Shown piece by piece: positions 17,634 to 24,503 of a DNA stretch of 64,000 bases. Source of the DNA: Flavivirga sp. 57AJ16 (lineage in GTDB: Bacteria; Bacteroidota; Bacteroidia; Flavobacteriales; Flavobacteriaceae). The stretch lies in NCBI RefSeq assembly GCF_028736925.1, contig NZ_JAQZAT010000011.1:124001-188000 (forward strand). Direction: 5' to 3'. A program made the position numbers and the translations under genes. How positions within the stretch are numbered: position 1 is the stretch's first letter; each line of letters opens with the position of its first letter. A model generated the notes under the pieces. That model was not told the DNA's origin, did not search any database, and saw nothing but the letters and a program-made list of their open reading frames with translations.

Positions 17634-20147
17634 ATGTCTGATATTGATAAACTACAAGAAACGGAAGAAAGTAACAAAAATAACTCACCCACAAGTCAAC
17701 CCGATAAGGACTTGACGAATGATCCTTCATCAGAGTTAAATGAAACTCAAAAGGCAGATTCTGTCGGCTCTGAGGAAGTAGTTAACGCCAACGAAAAAGT
17801 TGGTGATGTTACTAATGAAGATATTGAAACTCCAGATACAGACAAAAATATTGTTGAGGAAACTGCCGAAGCCAAAACTATAGAAACAGAAGATGGCAAC
17901 GAAGGCAATCCACCCGCAAGTCAATCCGATAATAACTTGACCAACGATCCTTCATTAGAGTTAAATGAAACTCAAAAGGCAGCTCCTGTTGATTCTGAGG
18001 AAGCGGTTAATGCCAATGAAAAGGCCGATGATGTTACTAATGAAGATATTGAAACTCCAGATACAGACAAAAATGTTGTTGAGGAAACTGCCGAAGCCAA
18101 AACTATAGAAACAGAAGATGGCAACGAAGGCAATCCACCCGCAAGTCAATCCGATAATAATTTGACCAACGATCCTTCATTAGAGTTAAATGACACTCAA
18201 AAGGCAGCTCCTGTTGATTCTGAGGAAGCGGTTAATGCCAATGAAAAGGCCGATGATGTTACTAATAAAGATATTGAAACTCCAGATACAGACAAAAGCG
18301 CTGAGAAAGATACAGCAGCAGGCAAAACTTCAAAAACAGATGAAAAAGATGATGAGGTTATCAATGAAATAGAAGAATCCAATGCCGAAGATGCTGAAGA
18401 CGAAGGTAACAAAGAAAGGCATACTATTGAAGTTAAAGAATACGATACGATGTCTTTAGAAGCACTTGCTATTGAATTGGAAAAGCTTTTAAAAAATGAA
18501 AAAGTACAGGCTATAAAATCTCATGTAGATAATATAAATGCTGTGTTTAAAAGCAAATTTCAAGCACTAATAGACGAGAAAAAAGAAGAGTTTTTGAATG
18601 ATGGTGGCAACGAAATAGATTTTTATTACGCTTCTCCCATTCAAAAAAGATTTAAAACGGCATATAAAGAGTATCGAAAAAGGCTAAATGAACATTACCA
18701 AGGCTTAGAAAAGAACTTAAAGCAAAATTTAGCAAATAAATTAGAGATTATTGAAGAGCTAAAAGGCTTAATTAATGTTGAAGAAAATATAAACACGACC
18801 TACAAACACTTTAAAGAGTTACAGGAACGCTGGCGTACAACTGGCCCTATTCCAAGAGACAAATATAATAACGCTTGGAATAGTTACCATCACCATGTAG
18901 AGATGTTTTACGATTTCTTGCATTTAAATAGGGACCTGCGCGACCTAGACTTTAAACATAACTTAGAAAAAAAGTTAATGATTATTGACCGCGCTGAAGA
19001 GCTAGCTCAAGATGACAATGTTATGAGGGCTTTTAGGGAGCTACAAGAATTACATAAAATGTGGAAAGAAGAGCTTGGTCCCGTAGCCAGAGAACATAGG
19101 GAGGAAATCTGGGAACGCTTTAAGGCCGCAACAAAAATTATCAATGACAGAAGACAAATTTACTATCAGGAAATAGATAAAGTTTACGAAAAAAATCTTG
19201 AGATCAAGCTTGAAATCATAGCCAACATTGATGCTATCAATGCACAAGAATATAAATCCCATAACGCTTGGCAAAAGAAAATCAAGGAAATTGAAGAGCA
19301 GCGTAATGCCTTTTTTAATGCAGGAAAGGTTCCCATAAAATTAAATGAAAGTACTTGGGCCAAGTTTAAGGAATCTGTACGTACTTTTAATAGGCGTAAA
19401 AATGCTTTTTATAAAGGGCTTAAAAAAGAACAGTATAAAAATCTCCAACAAAAATTAGATTTAATTAAAATAGCAGAAGATAATAAAGACAGTGAAGATT
19501 TTGAAGCAACAACGCCTTTAATGAAGAAAATCCAAAGTGATTGGAAAAAAATAGGCCACGTTCCTAGAAAAGACAGTGATAAAATTTGGAAGCAATTTAA
19601 ATCTGCATGCAATAGTTACTTTGACAAGTTACATGCTAAAAGAAATTCTGCAAATCAAGAAAACATAGATGCTTTCAATAAAAAGAACGATTTCTTAAAT
19701 ACACTTAAAGATTTAAAATTAACTGATAATAAAGATCAGAATCTAGAGATTATAAAAGAACAAATTACGCAATGGAGAACCTTTGGAAGGGTACCAAATG
19801 ACAAACGATACATTGAAGGTAAATTTCAAAAGACTATTGATGGTTTACTCGCAAGTTTAAATATGGATAAAAATGAAGTTGAAATGATCAAGTTTGAAAA
19901 CAAACTTGACCACATGAATACTTCTGATGATGACAACAGAAATTTAGATAATGAACGTTCTTTTATTCGTAAAAAGATCGATGAAGTAAAAAGTCAAATC
20001 AATCAACTAGAAAATAATTTACAGTTTTTTACAAATGTTAACGATGACAACCCGCTTGTAAAAGAAGTTCATCAAAATATTAAAACGCATAAAGAATCCC
20101 TAAAACTTTGGAAAAGTAAACTCCAAAAAATTAAGGATTTCTATTAG
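17634..20147 (+). CDS. DUF349 domain-containing protein with repetitive acidic N-terminus
   Basis: An 837-residue soluble protein. Residues ~13-222 are an acidic, low-complexity region made of three 75-residue repeats (T/E/D/N-rich, with the recurring LELNETQKAAPVDSEEAVNA and DIETPDTDK segments). From about residue 270 the protein is almost all alpha-helical coiled coil with several DUF349 units, each holding a W-x-x-x-G-x-x-P/V motif (RWRTTGPIPRDKYNNAW, SDWKKIGHVPRKDSDKIW). DUF349 function is unsettled. Homologues have been linked to nucleic-acid-associated processes, which is a weak lead only. It stands alone. The stop is followed three bases later by a MITE-like element. Confidence 0.85.
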   Translation: MSDIDKLQETEESNKNNSPTSQPDKDLTNDPSSELNETQKADSVGSEEVVNANEKVGDVTNEDIETPDTDKNIVEETAEAKTIETEDGNEGNPPASQSDNNLTNDPSLELNETQKAAPVDSEEAVNANEKADDVTNEDIETPDTDKNVVEETAEAKTIETEDGNEGNPPASQSDNNLTNDPSLELNDTQKAAPVDSEEAVNANEKADDVTNKDIETPDTDKSAEKDTAAGKTSKTDEKDDEVINEIEESNAEDAEDEGNKERHTIEVKEYDTMSLEALAIELEKLLKNEKVQAIKSHVDNINAVFKSKFQALIDEKKEEFLNDGGNEIDFYYASPIQKRFKTAYKEYRKRLNEHYQGLEKNLKQNLANKLEIIEELKGLINVEENINTTYKHFKELQERWRTTGPIPRDKYNNAWNSYHHHVEMFYDFLHLNRDLRDLDFKHNLEKKLMIIDRAEELAQDDNVMRAFRELQELHKMWKEELGPVAREHREEIWERFKAATKIINDRRQIYYQEIDKVYEKNLEIKLEIIANIDAINAQEYKSHNAWQKKIKEIEEQRNAFFNAGKVPIKLNESTWAKFKESVRTFNRRKNAFYKGLKKEQYKNLQQKLDLIKIAEDNKDSEDFEATTPLMKKIQSDWKKIGHVPRKDSDKIWKQFKSACNSYFDKLHAKRNSANQENIDAFNKKNDFLNTLKDLKLTDNKDQNLEIIKEQITQWRTFGRVPNDKRYIEGKFQKTIDGLLASLNMDKNEVEMIKFENKLDHMNTSDDDNRNLDNERSFIRKKIDEVKSQINQLENNLQFFTNVNDDNPLVKEVHQNIKTHKESLKLWKSKLQKIKDFY
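17672..18299 (+). repeat. 225-bp intragenic tandem repeat (2.8 copies)
   Basis: Three in-frame copies of a 225-bp unit (75 codons) start near 17672, 17897 and 18122. For example, GAGTTAAATG recurs at 17733, 17958 and 18183, exactly 225 bp apart. Copies two and three are nearly identical, copy one has diverged, and the third is cut short. Near-identity at silent sites points to recent duplication and likely copy-number variation between strains. Confidence 0.93.
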
Positions 20148-20149
20148 TC

Positions 20150-20528
20150 ATACCAATTATTATTTAAAATGAGCTATAAATAATTTGAATTATATTTTGA
20201 TCAGATAAGATAGAAAATTCAATCATAGCCTTTGTTCAATGTCATTAAGTTAAGGCCGTAATGTCAGTCTGAGCGCAGTCGAAGACCAATTGGAGTTCTA
20301 GTTTTTATTAGCATTTCGACTGCGCTCAATGTGACAAATAAAGAACAAATTTCCTTAACTTAATGACATTGAGCCTTTGTTATGGTTTTATACCCAGTCA
20401 AGCTGAGCACATGTTTTATATTGAAATATGAGCGAAATAGAAATCGAAGATTCATGAACTCCTATTTTTAAAATGAAAAATAGTGAACTAAACAAATTAT
20501 ATGGGTTATTTTGAGTAATAATTGGTAT
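20150..20528. mobile_element. MITE-like nested inverted-repeat element, copy 1
   Basis: About 379 bp bounded by imperfect terminal inverted repeats (ATACCAATTATTATTTAAAA at the left, TTGAGTAATAATTGGTAT at the right). Inside lies a perfect 19-bp inverted pair, CAATGTCATTAAGTTAAGG at 20237-20255 and its complement at 20353-20371. Inside that is a third pair, TGAGCGCAGTCGAAG at 20270 and TTCGACTGCGCTCA at 20315. No coding frame. It begins three bases after the DUF349 stop codon. Structure and the second copy at 30.7 kb identify it as a non-autonomous mobile repeat. Confidence 0.82.
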
Positions 20529-20555
20529 AATTCCTATTGAATATAAAAATTATCG

Positions 20556-20589
20556 AGGGTTCAACTTTTTAGGGTTGAACCCTTTTTTT
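20556..20589 (+). terminator. Rho-independent terminator
   Basis: AGGGTTCAAC (20556-20565) pairs with GTTGAACCCT (20574-20583) and is followed by seven T residues. It lies between the convergent DUF349 gene/MITE and proA. The T-run makes it functional mainly for plus-strand transcripts. The rest of 20590-20678 holds only AT-rich DNA with a short GACCTGTCAGGTC palindrome. Confidence 0.8.
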
Positions 20590-20678
20590 AAATATAGCCA
20601 AAGATTGATTTAGCTATATTTACAGCTCAGACCTGTCAGGTCTAAATAATTGAAAAACAATCGATAAGACAAAAAATC

Positions 20679-21884
20679 CTAAACTCTTACCTGCCCTGCT
20701 CCAAAAACATAGTATTTATTAGTTACAAGTTCTTTAAGTCCTAACGGCCCTCTATGATGTAACTTATCTGTACTAATCGCCAGTTCTGCTCCTGCTCCAA
20801 TTTGTCCACCATCAGTAAATCTTGTGGATGCATTTTGATAAACAACCGCGCAATCTACTCGTTCCATAAAGACTTTAGCTGCTTCATCGTTTGTAGTCAT
20901 AATAGTTGCAGAATGTTTACCAGAAAACTCGTTTATCATTTTAATAGCTTCATCAATTGAATTAATTGTTCCGATACAGCATTTCATTTCCAGAAATTCC
21001 TCATACCAAATGGAAGGGTCTTCAATTAATTTTTCATCGACCAGTAGTTCTTTAGTTTTATAATCAACCAAAACCTCTACACCATATTCTCTAAGTATGG
21101 TATTTAGTTCTTTGACCTTACTCCCATAATCTGGAATGTTTTTATTAATCAATATTTTATCAATGGCATTACAAGCTGATATTTTGTGGGTTTTTGCATT
21201 AATAATGACTTCTATTGTTTGTTTCCAGTTTACCTTTTCATCAACATATAAAAAGTTATTCCCTCGACCACTTACCAGAACAGCACATTTAGCATGTTCT
21301 TTTACAAACTTTATTAATTGCTCGCCACCTCTTGGCACAATGAGATCAAGGGGCTCCGCAGGGTTCTTTAAAAAAGCTTGTGTTTCTTGCCTGTTCATGT
21401 TCAACATTTTAATAAAATCTGTGCTTAAATTATTTTCTTCAAGTGCCTTGTGCCACAATTTTACAATAGCAGTATTACTATGTAATGCCTCCTTACCACC
21501 TTTAAGCAAAATTCTATTATTGGCTTTAAAAGCAAGAACTGAGGCTTCTACAGTGACATCTGGTCTTGACTCGTAAATAATCATAATGGTTCCAAAAGGA
21601 GCTGTTTTGTTTATAACTTCCAATCCATTACTTAATTTGTTATTGCTTATCGTTTTATTTACAGGATCATCCTGTGCTTTTACTTCTTCAATGGCAGTAA
21701 TCATACCATCTACTTTCTTACTATTTAAAATTAAACGATCGTACATGGCTTGATCTTCTTTATTAAAAAGCTCAAGATCTTTTCTGTTGGCCTCTAATAT
21801 AAGTTCTTGGTTTTCCCTTAATAGGTTTGCCATGCTTTCTAAAACACTATTCTTTACTTTCTCTGATAATAATTCCATCTTCAT
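20679..21884 (-). CDS. proA: Glutamate-5-semialdehyde dehydrogenase
   Basis: A 401-residue enzyme that reduces gamma-glutamyl phosphate to glutamate semialdehyde with NADPH, the second step of proline synthesis. The aldehyde-dehydrogenase fold is visible: YESRPDVTVEASVLAFKANN, LKGGKEA, the nucleotide-region LIVPRGGEQLI, and the catalytic Cys238 in ISACNAIDK. The C-terminus GLKELVTNKYYVFGAGQVR is typical of ProA. Third in the order proC-proB-proA, 6 bp after proB. Start MKMELLSEK; the second Met is equally possible. Confidence 0.94.
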   Translation of the reverse strand: MKMELLSEKVKNSVLESMANLLRENQELILEANRKDLELFNKEDQAMYDRLILNSKKVDGMITAIEEVKAQDDPVNKTISNNKLSNGLEVINKTAPFGTIMIIYESRPDVTVEASVLAFKANNRILLKGGKEALHSNTAIVKLWHKALEENNLSTDFIKMLNMNRQETQAFLKNPAEPLDLIVPRGGEQLIKFVKEHAKCAVLVSGRGNNFLYVDEKVNWKQTIEVIINAKTHKISACNAIDKILINKNIPDYGSKVKELNTILREYGVEVLVDYKTKELLVDEKLIEDPSIWYEEFLEMKCCIGTINSIDEAIKMINEFSGKHSATIMTTNDEAAKVFMERVDCAVVYQNASTRFTDGGQIGAGAELAISTDKLHHRGPLGLKELVTNKYYVFGAGQVRV

Positions 21885-21890
21885 TTTTTG

Positions 21891-22661
21891 TTAAAGCGAT
21901 ACTTTTGTACCAACCGATTTTCCATCTATAATATCAATAATAGTATTGTCATTTTTCCCATTAGCAATAAAAGTCGGGATATTTTTAGAAGCTGCCTGTT
22001 GTGCATAATCTAATTTTGACCCCATGCCCCCTCTTCCTTTTTCTTCTGCTTTATTACTATCTTTGATATACTTGTTTAAGTCTTCTTCTGGGGCTACATT
22101 TTTTATTAAATCACTACTATCTGCATCTGGGTGTCCGTTATAAAGTCCATCAATATCAGTTAAAATAATAAGTTTATCTGCATTTATTAGTTGAGCGATC
22201 AAACTCGCAAGTTCATCATTATCTGAAAACATAGACATGGTTACCGATACAGCATCGTCCTCATTGGCAATAGGAATAACGCCTTCAGACAATAACCCTT
22301 CACAGCAATTAACCATATTCTGTCTGTGAACCCCAGGGCTAAAATCTCGTTTTGTAGGCAATACCTGAGCACATTTCATTCCATAATCATGAAAAATATC
22401 ATAGTAAAGACGCATCATTCTTGGCTGTCCTATAGCAGAATATACTTGACGCTTTTGGGTCCTGTCTTTAATTTTTGAATTACCTAAAACCTCTTTTCCC
22501 GCTATGACAGAGCCAGAAGACACCAAAACGGTTATAATACCTCTTTCATAAAGTTCTGCTATCTGTTTCACTAATCGCCTTAAAACAGGCCTGACTATTC
22601 TATTATCCTTGTTGGTCATAACATTTGTACCAACTTTTATAACTATTCTTTCTTTACACAT
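21891..22661 (-). CDS. proB: Glutamate 5-kinase (no PUA domain)
   Basis: A 256-residue amino-acid kinase that phosphorylates glutamate, the first and usually feedback-controlled step of proline synthesis. Visible motifs are IVIKVGTNVMT at the N-terminus, VSSGSVIAGKEVLG, NEDDAVSV (substrate binding) and LTDIDGLYNGHPD, with KGRGGMGSKLDYA in the ATP region. It lacks the C-terminal PUA domain of the ~370-residue enterobacterial enzyme, which is normal for many Bacteroidota. One base separates it from proC upstream, so translation is coupled. Confidence 0.93.
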   Translation of the reverse strand: MCKERIVIKVGTNVMTNKDNRIVRPVLRRLVKQIAELYERGIITVLVSSGSVIAGKEVLGNSKIKDRTQKRQVYSAIGQPRMMRLYYDIFHDYGMKCAQVLPTKRDFSPGVHRQNMVNCCEGLLSEGVIPIANEDDAVSVTMSMFSDNDELASLIAQLINADKLIILTDIDGLYNGHPDADSSDLIKNVAPEEDLNKYIKDSNKAEEKGRGGMGSKLDYAQQAASKNIPTFIANGKNDNTIIDIIDGKSVGTKVSL

Positions 22662-22662
22662 T

Positions 22663-23469
22663 TTAATATTCTTTACCCAATTCTACTGCGCGGTTAAATG
22701 CGGCAAAGGCAGCTTCCTTTATTAGTTCATTTACATTATTATCTTCCATAGAATCTAAAGCTGCACGTGTAGTCCCTCCTTTAGAAGCGACTTTTTCCAT
22801 CCATGAATTAGGTGATAGGTTAGATCGATTGAAAAGCTCAACAGCTCCTGTAAAAGTCTGCCCCACTAATACTGTAGAATCGTTTTTTGAAAAGCCCATT
22901 TGTAATGCAGCTTCCATCATACTTTGCATAAAATAGAATACATAAGCAGGGCCACTACCCGAAATTCCAGTAGAAGCATCTATTAACTTTTCATTAGATA
23001 CACAAACAGATTTTCCCGTTGTGTCCAATAAACTCTCAACAGTCAACATTTCAATTCTTGAGACTTCAGGTGACCTTACATAAGATGTTAGACCTTTCCC
23101 TATCTGAGCTGGTAGATTGGGCATCGCTCTAACTACTTTTTTCAGTCCTGTGGTTTCTTTTATGTAAGCGATTGAAACTCCAGCCATAATAGAGATTATA
23201 ATTTGTTCGGGGTTTACTAATTTTTTTATAGCTTTAAACACACCTTCGGAATGGTGTGGCTTCACTGCAATAAAAATAATATCTGCCTTTGGAATACACG
23301 CATCCAACTCATTAAATGCATCAAAATGCGACATTTGATTAAGTGCCTCTAATTTTTCTTCGGAATTGTCCAATACCATAATGTTTTTCTTCTTAAGAAG
23401 TTTAGATTTCGACATCCCTTGAGCATACGTAAGCCCCATATTACCTGCACCAATCACCAATACTTTCAT
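22663..23469 (-). CDS. proC: Pyrroline-5-carboxylate reductase
   Basis: A 268-residue enzyme that makes proline from pyrroline-5-carboxylate. The Rossmann motif VIGAGNMGLTYAQGM is at the N-terminus and the family signature GISGSGPAYVFYFMQSM lies in the C-terminal dimerisation domain, followed by ASKGGTTRAALDSMED. Length and motif order are standard. It leads proB and proA, so the three steps of proline synthesis are in one transcript, probably expressed from the promoter at 24423-24454 together with two small upstream genes. Confidence 0.94.
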   Translation of the reverse strand: MKVLVIGAGNMGLTYAQGMSKSKLLKKKNIMVLDNSEEKLEALNQMSHFDAFNELDACIPKADIIFIAVKPHHSEGVFKAIKKLVNPEQIIISIMAGVSIAYIKETTGLKKVVRAMPNLPAQIGKGLTSYVRSPEVSRIEMLTVESLLDTTGKSVCVSNEKLIDASTGISGSGPAYVFYFMQSMMEAALQMGFSKNDSTVLVGQTFTGAVELFNRSNLSPNSWMEKVASKGGTTRAALDSMEDNNVNELIKEAAFAAFNRAVELGKEY

Positions 23470-23503
23470 TTAATATATTTTAGTTAATTAATAATTCTAT
23501 CGA

Positions 23504-23695
23504 TTAAACAAAGAGTATACAGTCGTTACAATCTTTAACCTCTCCATAATAAGTTTCACGGTATTTGTGAAGTGTTTTTATAGGTAACCCGAATAAATAT
23601 TTCTTTATATATGTCACTTTAGTGGTTAGTTCGCCCATTTTGACCGTATGTCGCTTTTCGTATTTTGTTTTTCTTTTTATGTTTAAAATAGTCAT
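23504..23695 (-). CDS. Small basic hypothetical protein (63 aa)
   Basis: A 63-residue Lys/Arg/Tyr-rich peptide (KRKTKYEKRHTVKMGELTTKV then YIKKYLFGLPIKTLHKY) ending in a Cys-x-x-Cys pair (CNDCILFV). It sits between the GNAT gene (23 bp) and proC (34 bp) on the same strand, with no room for other signals, so it is probably translated as part of the operon. No family recognised. The CxxC and basic charge would suit a small nucleic-acid or metal-binding protein, but this is a guess. Confidence 0.5.
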   Translation of the reverse strand: MTILNIKRKTKYEKRHTVKMGELTTKVTYIKKYLFGLPIKTLHKYRETYYGEVKDCNDCILFV

Positions 23696-23718
23696 TGTTT
23701 GTTTTTTGTAATTGATTA

Positions 23719-24156
23719 TTATCTCTCTAATCTCATTTCTATATTTCTTGCCTTAAACCCTAGTTTTTCAAATAATTTTATAACAGGATCCTGCTTGTTA
23801 ATATGAATAGCTATGTCTCCTTTACAATACCTTATGGTATGATCGATTAATTTCTTGGCAATACCATTCTTTCTAAAATTCTGTTTAACAGCCAAATAAA
23901 CCAATATGTTTTCTGATAAATATTCATTCATACCCGTTCTGTTCACTACCACAGTTCCTAATATTTCATTTTTATTTTCCATAACAAATACATAACCGCC
24001 TAAACCCGGAAGTTCTTTTGCTGCATACATAACAGCCTTTCGTATGGCAGTCTTTGTATCTCTAAACTCTCCTGAATGTTCATATAAAAAATTTGTAATA
24101 CGGTTTATGTCAATAATCGACAGCCTAGAAAAAGCATCAAAGGTTTTTATAGTCAT
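23719..24156 (-). CDS. GNAT family N-acetyltransferase, upstream of proCBA
   Basis: A 145-residue GNAT domain. Beta4 and the acetyl-CoA loop are seen in LGTVVVNRTGMNEYLSENILV and VKQNFRKNGIAKKLID (the Q/R-x-x-G-x-G/A position is degenerate: FRKNGIAKKL), followed by AIHINKQDPVIKLFEKLGF. Position before proC suggests a role in amino-acid metabolism or N-acylation, but this is only context. First complete gene after the strong promoter at 24.4 kb, with a ~265-nt leader. Confidence 0.72.
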   Translation of the reverse strand: MTIKTFDAFSRLSIIDINRITNFLYEHSGEFRDTKTAIRKAVMYAAKELPGLGGYVFVMENKNEILGTVVVNRTGMNEYLSENILVYLAVKQNFRKNGIAKKLIDHTIRYCKGDIAIHINKQDPVIKLFEKLGFKARNIEMRLER

Positions 24157-24316
24157 TAAATGATATAATATAAGTTCTACCTATAAAACTTAGATAATAG
24201 ATACAACCCAAAAAGTTAATTAAATATGATTGATTAAATGCTTAACTTGTAATAAGTAAACAGATAATTATTCAATAAGGCATAAAAAATGTCTTTGTAG
24301 TAGTGAAGCTTATTTA

Positions 24317-24418
24317 TTATAAAGCAGGGGGAATGAATTTATCCGATTGGTTTCTAAAAACCAAAAAATTAAAATTGAAGATTCTGTTGTTTCGCCTTTC
24401 ATGAATTCTTTTTCCCAT
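24317..24418 (-). CDS. Possible 33-residue leader peptide
   Basis: Directly downstream of a consensus promoter, an ATG at 24418 opens a 33-codon frame beginning MGKRIHERRNNRIFNF and ending PPAL. It is strongly basic at the N-terminus. The ATG lies only five bases after the -7 box, so it would be leaderless or have almost no 5' UTR, which weakens the case. It overlaps a hairpin (TTGGTTT/AAACCAA at 24347-24364). Listed as a candidate regulatory ORF in the leader of the GNAT-proCBA operon, not as an established gene. Confidence 0.25.
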   Translation of the reverse strand: MGKRIHERRNNRIFNFNFLVFRNQSDKFIPPAL

Positions 24419-24422
24419 GGTG

Positions 24423-24454
24423 CAAACTTACGAAAAACGAGGTTTAATAGCAAA
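24423..24454 (-). promoter_or_regulatory. Consensus Bacteroidota promoter for GNAT-proCBA
   Basis: On the minus strand: TTTG (24454-24451), 20 bp, TAAGTTTG (24430-24423), followed by CACC. This is a full match to TTTG-N19/20-TAnnTTTG. It lies 50 bp after the end of the T9SS-B gene and ~265 bp before the GNAT start. Confidence 0.7.
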
Positions 24455-24503
24455 TCACGTTTGTTAAGATAATTACAAATTAAGTTAAACAAAATTTCAA
24501 AAA

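Noticed and set aside
17736-18149. Two nearly identical minus-strand frames 225 bp apart
   Set aside because: Antisense of the intragenic repeat in the DUF349 gene, not separate genes.
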